The position numbers and the translations under genes were made by a program. Positions 1 to 11,705 of a stretch of 64,000 bases of DNA are shown here, one piece after another. The notes beneath the pieces were generated by a model. The model was not told the origin of the DNA, searched no databases, and saw nothing but the letters and a program-made list of their open reading frames with translations. The first letter of the stretch is position 1. Every line of letters starts with the position of its first letter. Origin of the DNA: Microdochium bolleyi (taxonomy: Eukaryota; Ascomycota; Sordariomycetes; Xylariales; Microdochiaceae); NCBI GenBank assembly GCA_001566295.1, contig KQ964267.1:132096-196095 (forward strand), written 5' to 3'.

Positions 1-579
1 CGGCTGAGAACAGCGCAAGAGGAGAACCAATTACTCACATGTTGGGAAGGATGCGAAGATTCGGCTCTCGCTGGCTCGAGCGGCCCAAACTTGTGAGGTG
101 GCAGGCAAGATGCGGATCATGAGGCCAAGGCACTTTACGGTATTGTTGAACTCAAGGGAGGCATCGGGGTAAGAACGCGAGCGAGCATGGGAAAGCTGCG
201 CTGCCAGACATCACGGCAGGGACGACAAGCGCGCAGGAGGGCGCATGCTCCTTCCCGAGAGGAGGCATGTCGGTCGCTCACATGATGACTGTAGAGACTG
301 TTGGATGTCGACAGTCAATCAATCGTGTCGTTGAAATCCCCTTGGCCTTGTTCTCTCGGCCTTGTTTTGCTGGGCTGGTCAATCCATGGTGTACTTCGGA
401 AGGGTCGAGCATGACATCCCATAATCCCATCCAACCCCACCCCCACCTCCCCCATCTGCACCGTGTCGCTGCATCCGTCCTCGATCAACACCTCCACACC
501 CGCCCGACACGACGCACTCCCGCACCGCGCTCCTCCGGCGGCACCGGGCCCACGGCCCCGACGACACGGGCTCGCGACA
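1..579. other. Upstream region of the first regulator gene
   Basis: No gene is supported here. Open frames overlap on both strands and lack a convincing ATG or a recognisable protein. A frame reading into the downstream regulator is open from about 463 but begins with GTG, so this stretch is best read as promoter and 5' leader. C-rich runs occur at about 435-470. Confidence 0.5.
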
Positions 580-3418
580 ATGACCGGCTCCGGGCGCGGC
601 GCCTACCGCTGCGGCTTCTGTGACGCCGCCTTTGCGCGGCAGGAGCACCTCTCACGGCACACGCGCACCCACACGCGCGAGAAGCCTTTCCGCTGCCCCC
701 ACGACCACTGCGCAAAGGCCTTCTCCCGCCAGGACGTCCTCAACCGCCATCTCAACGCCCATCGTCACCCTTCCCGCGCTGCCTCGACCGCCAGGGCCTG
801 CCTCGAGTGCGCCGCCTTGCGCGTCCGCTGCTCTCGCGGCAGCCCCTGTTCCCGATGCCACGACCGTCAACTCCAGTGCGTCTACCCGCCCCCGCAAAGG
901 CACGCCCGTGCTGCACCAGCCGCCGATCACCAGGACCAGCACGACACGGTCGCATCAGAGACGGAGTCCCCGGGTGTAACGCAGCAGGAGCCCGAGGTCG
1001 CGGCTGGCTTCGGGGGTGCACCCGTCGCCGGACAACCACCATTCCCGGGGCCCCCTGTGCAACGACAGATCCTCGACGGCACAACCACATGCATCCCAGA
1101 CTGGACAGATGCCGTAGCGAGTGCCGGCCATGGTTTATCTCAGCCTTGCACCAACGACTTCTACAACAGCGCCGTTTTGTTCGGCGGCGGCGGCGGCTTG
1201 TCCGCCGTCAACTGGCTGTCCCCGCAGTTCCAGCATGACATAGCCTGGAACGAGATCCCGATGCCCTTCCAGGACAGTAGCATGGACTACGACAACATCG
1301 CGTGGCCGCTGCCGACGGACAACGCCGTCCCCGAAGCTTGGCAGCCTGTTGCCTTTCCGGACGCCGCAGTGCCACCATCTCAGGGTATTCCAACTTCTGA
1401 CCTCCCTGCCGCAGGCCAGACCACGACACCGAGCCAGAGTGTCGTCAGCCCAGCCAGCACAAAGTCAAGCCAAAGAGGCGCTTTATATGTGGATGGTGCT
1501 GCGGGCAGGGCACCATTTGGGGGCCGTCTTCTTGCCGAGCAACGATCGAGGGTCGCGTATCCGGCCGCGACACCAGCTACGCCTCACTCAGCTCAGGAGA
1601 CGCGGCCGATAGTCTCAGAGCTCGCTTACAACATCATGTGCCAGGAAATCACCCAAAGTGGACACCAGCTGTCGCCTGATTTACGGCTAATGCTGGAGCT
1701 GGCATCCCTTAGGAGCTGGGTCGATCTCTACTTTGAGAAGTTTCACCCACATTTTCCCATACTTCGAAAGAGCCCGGAGAGCTTCGAGGCCTCCAGTGGG
1801 TGGCGTGTCCTCCTTGCGGCCGCAACAATGGGGGCGGCACACCATGGGGGCACAGCGCACCAGGTCTTGCTTGACTTGTCGGACACCATCTTGATACCAT
1901 CAGGAAATGTCTCCGCAAGGGCGAGTCCGCGTCCAGACAGCCGAGTCGGGGAGCTGCGAGAGTTGCAAGCCTCGGCCTTGATTATGATCGGGCTACTCCA
2001 TGCCGGGAATCACCAGTCCAGACGGCGCGGCATGATGCTCCGGCACCACGTCTCTGAGCAGTGTCGAGATATGGGTCTTCTCACCTTCAAAGCCCGCGGT
2101 GGCAGCACTCTGAGTGATTGGGCCAGTGCCCAGTCCGAACACAGGACAGGATTCATGATATGGGTATGTGCACCGGTCATCTGTTTGACCTCAGAGTGCT
2201 GACAAGTCGTAGCTGCTCGATTCAATCATTTCGTACGAGTTTGGCCGTGCTCCCGCTTTCCGCCTTTACGATGCCGAAGCACCATTGCCCTGTACCGAAG
2301 AATTATGGGACAGACCACGAACGGGCTCAGCCGGTTCCGGAGACCTTAGTACAGGTATTTTCCCAGCCGGCCCAATCATGATCCGCCAACACTGCCAGTC
2401 TAACGCCATTATAGTCACCATAGCGGAAGCTCTCGAGATGCTCTACATGGAGAAGCGCCTGCCGCCCAACTTAAGCGAGTTCTCTAAGGTACTGCTAACC
2501 CACGCCGTATGTCGCCGCATGGACGAGGCGGCATACCAGAGCCAGGCGGCGCTGTCTGGTTGGATCCCTGACGCGAGCTTCCAACGCCGCGGTAGCGCCA
2601 CGGCGATAGCATCCAGCTGGCCGCCATCCAATCCGCTCGTAATGAAATGGCGGAACAGTTCCTGCGACTGCCTGGACGTCCTTCACTGGAATGCCAACAT
2701 GCTCTGCGCCGGCGCTGGCGGGTTCGAGCACCCCACGATCCTGCATTTGCACCTCTCTCGACTCTTTCTGCTAAGCCCGGTCAAGCACTTGCACGTTGTG
2801 GCTTCCGAGACCCCCGTCCGTACCGGGCCACGGGCCCGAAACCCGAGGTCGGAAGAGGCCTTCAGCAACATCCGCAAGTGGGCGATCATGGACCAGTACA
2901 AGGCCAGACTCTGCATCATACACGCGGGCGCGATCCTCTGGCATCTGCGCCGCTACAACACAGGCTTGTTCATCGAACCGTTCGCCACGTATCTTGCCAT
3001 TCTTGTCATTTGGTCCCATGGCATCTCGACGTTGTCATTCGAACGACACATGAGCGGCATGGAGGCAGACGAGTCCGCCCAGCAAGGCAGCTCGAACACG
3101 GGCACCACCACCCCGATGGATCAGGATGACGACGAGGACGATGACATAGGTTTCATCCATCTTGACCGCCCCTGCGACGATGAGATTGTGCAGCTCTATG
3201 TACGTGGCAAGAAGATGGAGGCAAACATGGTGCGCATCGGCAACATCTGCAGCTCCGGCGCGCCTCAGAAAGTTCTCCGCGAGGGTCTGAGGATGCTCTC
3301 GGGTGACAAAGGATGGACAACAAGGGATCTGGCCAGTGTGCCACCTTCGCAGTCGGGCTCCACATCTGAGTTCATGGATCGGTTGATAAACCTTGCTCGT
3401 GCAACCTCAACCTGGTAG
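580..3418 (+). CDS. C2H2 plus Zn2Cys6 fungal-specific transcription factor
   Basis: Probable nuclear transcription factor of 929 aa. Exons are 580-2163 and 2213-3418; the 49-nt phase-0 intron starts GTATGT, has a CTGAC branch site and ends TAG. The ATG at 580 is the first ATG in the frame. Two C2H2 fingers occupy residues 11-31 (CX2CX12HX3H) and 39-61 (CX4CX12HX3H). A Zn2Cys6 cluster follows at Cys74, 77, 84, 90, 93 and 100 (CX2CX6CX5CX2CX6C). The middle is Pro/Ser/Gln-rich. The C-terminal half from about residue 330 reads like a fungal-specific transcription factor domain, with helical segments such as WVDLYFEKFHPHFPIL. Proteins combining C2H2 fingers with a Zn2Cys6 cluster are a known filamentous-fungal subgroup, several acting in carbon use. 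The sugar-permease gene starts 423 bp downstream on the same strand, so control of that gene is plausible but inferred. Confidence 0.88.
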
Positions 3419-3841
3419 CGAGCTATGCCGCACGAGCATCATGTACGGGATCGTCTGTCCCCTCTCACTGGACAGGAATCATTGCAAACCTGTTTTGACA
3501 TGACATTGGTGCAGAGCTGCACCGCTCGTCCTGGTCACTGGTCCCCACCGCCGTGGGGAAACCTTGGGCTTACGCCGAGGCAGGGATGACAACCGCCTCA
3601 TACCACGCGGCCACCTTCCCCAGGTTTACCCCACACCCCTCGGATGTTTGCAGGTGACACGGTCCAAGCGTTGCCAAGGGTGAACTCTAAGCAGCGTCAC
3701 ATTGTGGTCTGGGTTGCAGAGCAACGTTCTCGACAACACATATTGGCTTAAGAACGACCACCCGGGCCTCACACTCGCGACCTGTGTTCCAACTCTCAAG
3801 GATGCACCCACATCTGCCACTTCAGTGAACACTGAGCACTG
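3419..3841. other. Spacer between regulator and permease
   Basis: This 423-bp gap holds the 3' end of the regulator gene and the promoter of the permease. No gene and no clear TATA box were seen. Purine-rich and CCCC-containing words are present but none could be assigned. Confidence 0.4.
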
Positions 3842-5570
3842 ATGATGACCGACGAAAAAGTCGCTCGCGTGAGCGAGGACGAGGCGGGACGAGGCAACTT
3901 GCCAGCCAAGGACAACGCCATTGCCAAGCAAGCCGCCGACGATGAACACACTCTTGGCTTCCGCGATGCCATCCGCCGCTACCCCAAGGCGGTCCTGTGG
4001 TCGGTCGCGGTCTCGACCTCGATCATCATGGAGGGCTACGACATTGTTCTCATCTCGTCGTTTATGGCCCAGCCGTCCTTCCGACAGCACTACGGGGAGT
4101 ATGACCCCGGGACGAACTCGTTCCAGATCTCGGCTTCTTGGCAGAATGGGCTTAGCAACGCCGTGAGCATTGGCACCATAATTGGCGCTTTCGCCAACGG
4201 CTACTTCACACACAAGTTTGGGTACCGCAAGGTGCTTCTCGCCTCGCTCGTGTCCATCTGCGCATTCATCTTCATCTCGTTCTTCTCACCGAATCTGCCT
4301 GTCCTCCTCGTTGGTCAGTTCCTCTGCGGGTAAGTCATTGGTTTCCACGCCGGTTTTGAAGCCCAGACGAACTGACACGGCATTGTCGCAGGATCCCGTG
4401 GGGTGTGTTCGCGACCATGGCACCCGCATATGCCTCTGAGGTCTGCCCCATGGCGCTTCGAGGCTATCTCACTGTCTACGTCAATTTGTAAGTTCGCCTC
4501 GCCACCTCCTGCGGAAACACGGACTGACCGCGACGACCAGATGCTGGGCTCTGGGCCAGCTTGTCTCAGCCGGCGTGCAGGCTGGCTTCTCTGGGACACA
4601 AGGCCAGTGGGCTTACCGGCTGCCCTTCGCCATCCAGTGGGTCTGGCCGGTCCCCCTGTTCGTGGTGCTGTTCTTCGCACCCGAGTCGCCCTGGCACTAC
4701 GTCCGCACGGGTGAGTACGACCGCGCCAAGAAGTCTCTTGCCCGCCTGAGTTCCTCGACACAGCCTGGGCACACCGAACAGCAGCTCGCCATGATGATCC
4801 ACACGAACGAGGTCGAAAAGCAGATCAGCTCGTCGACATCCTACCTCGACTGCTTCCGGGGCGTCGACCGCCGACGCACCGAGATCGCCTGCATGGTGTT
4901 TGCGGCACAGCCGTTCTGTGGCAGCGCACTAGGAGGCACGCCCACGTTCTTCTTCGTGCAGGCTGGACTGCCCGAGTCCATCTCGTTCCAGATGGCAGTC
5001 GGCGGTCTCGGCATCGCGGCTGTCGGCACGATTGTGTCCTGGTGGCTCCTCCGGCCCTTTGGCCGGCGCACGCTGTACTGCTGGGGCCTCGCACTGCTCT
5101 CTGGCATTCTGTTTACGGTCGGCTTCATCAGTGTGGGCGCGGGCGAGTCGAGCGCGGGCAACTACGCGCAGGCGGGCATGATGCTGGCGTGGCTGGGCGT
5201 GTACTACATGACGGTGGGCCCCGTGTGCTACGCCATCATCGCCGAGGTGTCGTCGACACGGCTGCGCAACAAGAGCATCTGCCTGAGCCGGATCGCGTAC
5301 TACGTGGCGCAGATCGTCTGCAACGTGGTGAACCCGTACATGCTGAACCCGACTGCGGGCAACTGGAAGGGCAAGACGGCGTTCTTCTGGGGCGGGTGCT
5401 CCCTGCTCTTCTTCGCGTGGACGTGGGCGCGGCTGCCCGAGACGCGGGGCAAGACGTTTGAGGAGCTCGACATCCTGTTCGCGCAGGGCGTCAAGGCGCG
5501 CGAGTTTTCCAAGTGCAGTGTCGACGCGTATGCCGAGGACGAGGCGCAGGCCATTACGAAGCGCGGGTGA
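3842..5570 (+). CDS. MFS sugar (alpha-glucoside/maltose-type) permease
   Basis: Plasma-membrane sugar/H+ symporter of the MFS sugar-porter family, 537 aa. Exons are 3842-4329, 4392-4487 and 4541-5570, joined by two phase-2 introns of 62 and 53 nt. The start is ATGATG at 3842/3845. About 12 membrane segments can be traced. Family signatures include GYDIVLISSF in TM1, GTIIGAFANGYFTHKFGYRK between TM2 and TM3, PESPW after TM6 and the closing PETRGKTFEELD. The combination of PESPWHYV, WGVFATMAPAYASE and VNLCWALGQ resembles fungal maltose/alpha-glucoside permeases more than hexose carriers, but substrate cannot be fixed from sequence. Its neighbours are the dual-finger regulator upstream and a secreted glycoside hydrolase downstream, as expected for a sugar-uptake locus. 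Confidence 0.9.
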
Positions 5571-6757
5571 GGGGGTTGTCTAGCTCGGGACTCATCGGGT
5601 TATGGTTGCTTGTCAATGCTCGAATACATGTATTATGTCATGCCGTCCGTCTACTAGTGGACGTCTGATTTCTGGCAATAGCTAGGGCTGTACCTTATCA
5701 TGGAATTTTTAGAAGAATCTATCTCTCGACCAGTCTACCAAGGACCAACTCAGTGACGGCCGGACGTGTGATGTGCGGTCAAAGGCAATGCTACTCCTTA
5801 TACCGTGGGACTAGGGACCAGTGGATACACACAATTCTCTTCAACCGCTCGCCGCGAACACGAGACTTGAAGACTTGTGCCTGCGTTGGTACGGACTGTT
5901 GGAGGCGCGCCAATCGAGAAATCCCCCCAGTTGACCATAGCGCCGAGCGGGTGAGTGGACTCCGGGGGATCGGCGCTCAAAAATCGTGGGGAAGAAAACA
6001 AAGAGGCCGGACCCACTCCCCGTCGGCTCCATTGGCCCCACCAGGATCCACGTCTTTGGGGACAGGCTATTGAAAGGAAACGGCGCACTTGCCTGCCATG
6101 TACACACCAAGCGCGTGCTTCGTCTTTTTGGCCGTCGGGCATATTACCCCACCGGAGCCCAGTCGGGCCTCCAACTCCCCTCCCTCCCTCCACCCAGGCT
6201 GACGATCAATGCTACTGTGGTACCTGCTTCCCCTTCTCCTGTGCAGTGCCGACCGATGCGACGCTTCGGTACATGCATTGTGCCGAACGAGAAAGCGTTG
6301 CGTTCACCTCGGCATGTGCAGCACGCGCACGCACGCACCCGCGCGATGGGCAGCTCCTGAATCGTATGGCACTGTGGTATTTCAGGAATGACGTGCAGAC
6401 AGACCCGGACCTGCTCTATTGAGGAGTTGCTTTGGGGGGGAACAGGGACATGTGAAGTTGGAGGTCTAAACGACGATCGACTCTGCAGCTACTGTTATGA
6501 GGAGAGGCGATGGATTTACATATAAGTATGGTACTGACTGCAGCTGTGGTTGCTGTTGAAGCTTCGTGATACTTACTGCCTTGCAGACCTGCCAAAGATA
6601 GGGTCTCTCTAAACTTGTCTCTTCCCTTCACCTTAGTCCGACAACTCCGGCGGTAAGCTCCGTGTTCGACGGGCCCGCCTCCACCTCCCTCCGTCCCGAA
6701 ACCAGTACAAATCAAGTGGCAGATTCTCCGGTCCCCCGGGGGAACCTCCCTTGCACC
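5571..6757. other. Intergenic region between permease and glycoside hydrolase
   Basis: Open frames of 60-155 codons exist on both strands at 5750-6420, but they overlap, lack recognisable domains and show no plausible splice structure. I treat the region as the permease 3' flank plus the glycoside hydrolase promoter. A weak TATA-like word (CATATAAG) lies near 6520. Confidence 0.5.
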
Positions 6758-8490
6758 ATGAAGCCACAACGCCCGTCCACCCTCTTGGCCTCCCTCCTCG
6801 CCACCATGGCCGCCGCCGTCCCGACCAGCCCCGGCGCCCCCGACAATCTGCGCCGGCAGACCTCACCGGCAGTCGTCGACCTCTCCGCGGTCACAGGCAA
6901 GGCGACGTCTTCCGCCGCGGGCTTCATCTACGGCTGGCCCGACAACGGCTTCGACGCCGACGTGTCCATCCCTTCGTCACTCGTCACCCCGCTCAACTTC
7001 CGCGCCAACCGCGCCGGTGGCGCGCAGCTGGCCGCCCCCGCGCTCGGCTGGGCGGCCGGCGGGTACGAGACGTACAAGGGCCGCTTCGAGAGCACCGTGT
7101 CAAACTACCGCACGACGAGGAAGTATGGCGGGACTTTTATACTGCTGCCTCATGGTGAGTCACGTCTGTTTGATCGCCAGCTGGTGAAGCTGAAAGGGCC
7201 GCGCAACTAACAATGCCGCACAGACCTCTGGGGCGCAGACGGGAAGCAGGACGGAAGCTCCAAGTTCCCGGGCGACAATGGCGACTGGACCGAGATGGAG
7301 ACGTTCTGGAACCAGGTCGTCAAGGACCTCAAGGAAAACGACATGCTCGAGCAGCTGGTCATCGACGTCTGGAACGAGCCCGACATCGATAGCTTCTGGA
7401 ACCGCAGTTGGGAGCAGTACCTCGAGTATTGGGTCCGGGCTGTGCGGCTGTTGAGGTATGTCGTCGCAATATCGACTTTCTTTCTCTTACTTCTGATGAG
7501 ACATCATCACTGCTCTTTGTTTCCTACGAGGAAAAATCGTTGACACGGCCCCCAACAGGACCGCCCTCCCCGGCACACTCCTCTCCGGCCCCTCGACCGC
7601 GTCCTCCCCGCGCGCCACCCCCTCGGACAAGTGGACGGCCTACCTCTCCCTCCTCGCGGGCGCCGGCAACGACACCATCCCGGACATCTATGCGTGGCAC
7701 CAGCTCGGCGACCTGGACACGGAGCTCGACGCCACGGTCCCGGCCTTCCACTCGCTGCTCGCCAAGCACGGCCTGCCCGAGATCACCCACCCGATCGACA
7801 TCAACGAGTACGCGTGGCCGTCGGAGCAGAACCCGGGCGCGTCGGCGTGGTTCATGGCGCAGCTCGAGCGGCACGACACGCGGGGTCTGCGCGCGCACTG
7901 GGGCAGCGCGGGCGCGCTGCACGACGCCATGGCGAATCTCATCTTCCCCGGCGCCGAAGGGTCCGGGGTCGACGGCAGCAAATACAAGCCCAACGGCGAG
8001 TGGTATGTCTACGAGTACTACGCGGCCATGTCGACGGGCAACGAGCGAGTCAAGACCACCGCGTCTGGGGATCGCAAATTTGATGTCTTCGCGACTGTGG
8101 GTGGCGGTGCTGGTGGGGGCAAGGTGCTGAAGATGCTGGCCGGCACGAGGAGTCTGGATGGGCAGTACCAGATCGCGGTCAACGGCCTGTCCGTGGCCGA
8201 TGGTCCCGTGGCTGTCCGGGCGGTCAGGTTCGACTGGGCCGGGCCGGTGGCGGACACCGGCCGGCCTGTCGACCTCGGGACGACGACGTACACTGTCCAG
8301 GGCGGTTCGGTAAGTTTCTTCCTCCCATTCCTGCAAACTGCTCAGATGTCAGACTCTGGGCGGACAGGCAAGCGTGAAGTGCCTTCCGAAACAATAACAT
8401 CGATGACTAACGACGTTTCCTTGCCAGATTACGATACCGCTCTCCGCCAAGAGCGGGATTGCTTATGCATTCGAGATTGACCTGGCATAG
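6758..8490 (+). CDS. Secreted clan GH-A glycoside hydrolase (GH39-like)
   Basis: Predicted extracellular glycosidase of 480 aa. Exons are 6758-7154, 7224-7455, 7559-8309 and 8428-8490; all introns are GT-AG (69, 103 and 118 nt) and the last exon encodes only 20 residues. The ATG has a good context (CACCATGA) and opens a signal peptide of about 20 residues, followed by a dibasic RR near residue 31 that could be Kex2-processed. The TIM-barrel acid/base is probably Glu184 in VWNEPD and the nucleophile Glu293 in INEYAWP, the spacing expected in clan GH-A. A beta-sandwich-like region closes the protein. The overall pattern looks most like GH39 or an unclassified GH-A group; the exact family and substrate are not certain. 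Its position next to a sugar permease and a regulator suggests polysaccharide or oligosaccharide use. Confidence 0.8.
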
Positions 8491-8787
8491 ACGTCGAGGA
8501 TGGAGCTTGCTCACACGCCATCCTGAGAACGGCTTTGATGGATTAGTCCACTCCTGAGGCTGGAAGAGATTTTCCGCAAGCAAACAAAGTACATATATGA
8601 CAGCTGTTCCGATGGATTTTGGCAATATCGCCACTTGCCTTGGACAATAACAATCACGCGTGTCAAGAAGAGGAGTGCAGTAGTAGCTCGGCCGCCAAAC
8701 AAACAAGGCTTAGAGACTAAGAGTCGAACTTTTCCATGCCAAGCCATCTGAGGCGTTATCTCGAGAACTCTAACCTTCACCCACAAC

Positions 8788-9771
8788 CTATTCCGCAACC
8801 TCCTGCCCATCATCGTCCAAAGTCCGCAGATAGGTCTTGAGGTCCATCATGTCCAATCCCCTCGCCGCACTAAAAGTCGCCTTCTTATCCCACGAAACCC
8901 CTCTACCCTGCGCAAAGGTGTCGCGGTACTTGTACATGCCCACGTCCCCGTCCTCCTCTTTCCTCCTCCGCAGCGCCTCGGAGTCCCAGAGCTCGCGAGT
9001 GAACCCCGCCCCGTACCGCTCCTCGACCAGCTCCGCGATCCGCGCATACGACACCGTGTCGCCGGCAATGTACACCACATTCTCCCGCGGCGGGTCGAAC
9101 ACCCCCTCGGCGACGGCGGGCCCGATGTCTCTCGGGACCGTGAGCGTGATCTCGTTGTCCCAGCTGCCCAGCGCGCGCACCGTGCGGCGCGGGACGTCCA
9201 CGACCCCAAAGTCCTGGAGGAAGAGGAAGCTCATGAACAGGCCCGTCGAGAAGATCCTCCAGTCCAGCTGCCTCCTCCCCTTGCTGCTGGTGTCGTCGTC
9301 GCGGAGCCCGCGCAGCCGCTCGCGCACGGCGATCTGCTCGTCAAACAGGTCCTGCGCGCTGCCGCGGCCGACGGCCTCAAAGTCCATGCCGAACTGCCAG
9401 GGCACGTACCTCCTGAGCACACTGCCGCTGGCATCGTCTACCGCGAGCAGCACGGCGTCGAGGAGCTTCAGCTGCGACCCCGCGGGCAGGGTCATGCCGT
9501 TGCACGAGATGACGGTGGTGTAGCGCGAGAAGAGGGCCGCCAGCTCGGGGACGGACAGCGCGGCCACGTCTCCGGTCTCTGTGCCCGCGCCGAGAGACCG
9601 GACGGTGTCCACGAGAGCCGGCTTCGAGGAGAAGGTCGACTCGCGGAGGAGCACGGTCAGCCTTGTGCCGACGGTGGTGGACTCGTGAGCTCGGATGTAG
9701 GCCGAGAGGGCGCCGATGATGCTCAGGCCGAGCTCGCCGGCGCCGAGGACGAGGATGCGTTCTGCCGACAT
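8788..9771 (-). CDS. NmrA-like / isoflavone-reductase-like NAD(P)-binding protein
   Basis: Single-exon gene for a 327-aa cytosolic oxidoreductase or NAD(P)-sensing protein. The ATG at 9771 is chosen; the frame extends four codons upstream only to a GTG. A Rossmann fold opens the protein with ILVLGAGELGLSII (GxGxxG). The rest resembles fungal aromatic-alcohol or isoflavone reductases of the atypical SDR type, for example RYVPWQFGMDFEAVGRG in the substrate region and YIAGDTVSYARIAELVEE near the C-terminus. The gene converges on the glycoside hydrolase gene, which ends at 8490. Reductase activity on an aromatic substrate is a family-level guess. Confidence 0.85.
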   Translation of the reverse strand: MSAERILVLGAGELGLSIIGALSAYIRAHESTTVGTRLTVLLRESTFSSKPALVDTVRSLGAGTETGDVAALSVPELAALFSRYTTVISCNGMTLPAGSQLKLLDAVLLAVDDASGSVLRRYVPWQFGMDFEAVGRGSAQDLFDEQIAVRERLRGLRDDDTSSKGRRQLDWRIFSTGLFMSFLFLQDFGVVDVPRRTVRALGSWDNEITLTVPRDIGPAVAEGVFDPPRENVVYIAGDTVSYARIAELVEERYGAGFTRELWDSEALRRRKEEDGDVGMYKYRDTFAQGRGVSWDKKATFSAARGLDMMDLKTYLRTLDDDGQEVAE

Positions 9772-10430
9772 GGTTGGTGACACGGTTTGCCTGTTGACTG
9801 ACAGTTCCGTTTTTTTCTCTTTCTTTTATTGAGCTTCTGGTGGTCGAACCGAGATATCTGTGGCTGTGACCCTTATGAAGAGTACTCTTGTTGTGTTCAA
9901 TCAGTCGTGTCCGGCATTGGTAAGCAGACCGTGAAGGTCCGAATCGGTTCGGCAGGCCCTGACGTCACATTTGTCATCAGCGATCGTCGCTGGTCCAGAC
10001 AGACAGCGCGAGTCATGCAGGACTACTCCAAGAAGAAAGACACATTCTCGTATATTTGCGGATTGGTAGGCCGGTAATAACAACTAGTGTTTCAGTCCAT
10101 ATGCGTATAACTTGACTTGGTACTCGAACGGACACATTGTCTCAGTACGCAGAGCATGCCTTCTTTTCAGATTCATGCTCGTGCTCCAGCTCCAGCTCCA
10201 GCAAGCCCGCGGGCCAGGGCCGAGGTCCCTCATGCAGGATGGTGGAGATGCGTGGGCCATGGGAGGGTGCAGAATAGGATTGTGAGGCGTGTGGTTGGCT
10301 GAATGCCAGCAGAGTGCAGTCGTACAGTCCACACTCGAGATCCTCGATATGCTCGCGAGCCTGCCACCTTTATATGCTTTGCTGAACTGCGCCTCTTTTT
10401 ATCCTAAGTTTCTCATTTCCCCCTATACCC
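9772..10430. other. Promoter of NmrA-like gene and 3' flank of dehydrogenase gene
   Basis: No gene recognised. A pyrimidine-rich tract with TTTTTTCTCTTTC lies at about 9811-9830, just upstream of the NmrA-like start on the opposite strand. A short triplet-like run of GCTCCA units occurs near 10180-10200. Confidence 0.4.
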
Positions 10431-11705
10431 TCACTTGTCCTGAGGATATACGGTGCCGCCCTGTTTCCTGATGCTGTCCATGAGCTCCATGACCCTCACC
10501 GTCTCAGCCCACGGCATCACCGCGCTTTCCTTGCGGCCTGCGGCGATGTCGAGCGCGGCATTATCCGCCTCGTAGATGAAGCCCTGGTACGGCTCGAGTG
10601 GGTACTCGTAGCTGCCGAGCGGCTCGGGCTTGGACCCAGGCCCGTCGCCGGTCCACTTGGGGTACACGGTGAACTTGGTCGGGTGGCTCGGCGCGTTGCC
10701 CTCGACCTCGATGAACCCGTTGGTGCCCTCGATGGTCGCGAAGTGGTGGCCCTTGCCGCGCCGGGTGTTCATCGTCGACGTGATGACGCCGTGCCGGCCG
10801 GTGCTCGGGTACTTGATGACCGCGGCCGTCGACGTCTCGATGCCGGCGGTCGGCTCGAAGCTCTGCGTCGCCACGATGACGGGCTGCTCGCTCGACGTCT
10901 GGCCCTCGTCGGAGCCCTTCGACTCGGCCTTGAGCCCGCCCTCCGCGGGCGTCGACGGGTCGAGCGTCAGCATCGCCCAGGTGAGCGAGTAGATGCCGAT
11001 GTCCAGCAGGGACCCGGCGCCCAGCTCGAGGTTCAGATGCCGCGAGCTGCTGTCGAGCTTGGAGAAATCGAGCTGCATGCGGAAATCGCACGACGTGCGG
11101 AACACGTCGCCGATGACCTTGTCGTCGTACAGCTGCGCGCGGATGTCGCGGATCAGGGGCCGGTGGCGGAGCCACATGGCCTCGGCGACGTAGACGTTCT
11201 TCTCCTTGGCCAGGGCGAACACCTCGCGGGCCTCGCGTGCATTCATCACAAAGGCCTTCTCACACAAGACATTCTTTCCTGGATTGCAGGTCAGCACGTG
11301 CTGTCATGTGCCCTGGGCAGGTGCTTGATCTTACCGGCCGCGATGGCGTTCTTCAGGTCACGGTAGTGGAGTCCATGAGGCGAGCCGATGTAGACGCAGT
11401 CTACGTTTGGGTCATTGTAGACCTCGTCGTAGCTGCTGTAGATCGTGGGGTTATGCTTGGCAGGCCCCGTGTCGGCATCGGTGATGTATTTCTTGACGAA
11501 GTCGTTGGCCTTCTGCGCCGACGACGCGCCGATGGCCTGGATGACGTGCTTCGCCTTGGCGTCAGCCCGCGGGGCAACGAGGTCGGCCACGAACCATGAC
11601 GAGATGAGGCCGACGGCTTGGGATTGTCAGTCAGAGGTCATCCGGGGGGCGGGGATGCAACTCACTGATGATGCCCCAGCGGCAGGTCGGAACGTTATCA
11701 GCCAT
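10431..11705 (-). CDS. Gfo/Idh/MocA dehydrogenase (dihydrodiol / D-xylose dehydrogenase type)
   Basis: NADP-dependent oxidoreductase of 389 aa. Exons on the minus strand are 11705-11666, 11616-11335 and 11278-10431; the introns are 49 and 56 nt, GT-AG, and the first exon is only 40 nt. The N-terminal Rossmann fold begins CRWGIITVGLIS. The next landmarks are VDCVYIGSPHGLHY and the catalytic Lys115 in CEKAF (family EKP/EKA motif). The C-terminal domain contains LDIGIYSLTWAML. This pattern matches fungal proteins annotated as trans-1,2-dihydrobenzene-1,2-diol dehydrogenase or NADP D-xylose dehydrogenase. The substrate cannot be decided; the surrounding sugar genes favour a sugar. The gene is divergent from the SDR across about 950 bp. 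Confidence 0.88.

Noticed and set aside
463..579. Open frame upstream of the first regulator's ATG
   Set aside because: The frame begins with GTG and the first ATG is at 580, just before the first zinc finger, so the added residues are not supported.
5753..6422. Overlapping frames between the permease and hydrolase genes
   Set aside because: They overlap on both strands, lack splice structure and domains, and do not look like coding DNA.
7524..8336. 270-codon minus-strand frame opposite the glycoside hydrolase
   Set aside because: It is the antisense of coding exons, rich in Arg/Gly, as expected from GC-rich third positions.
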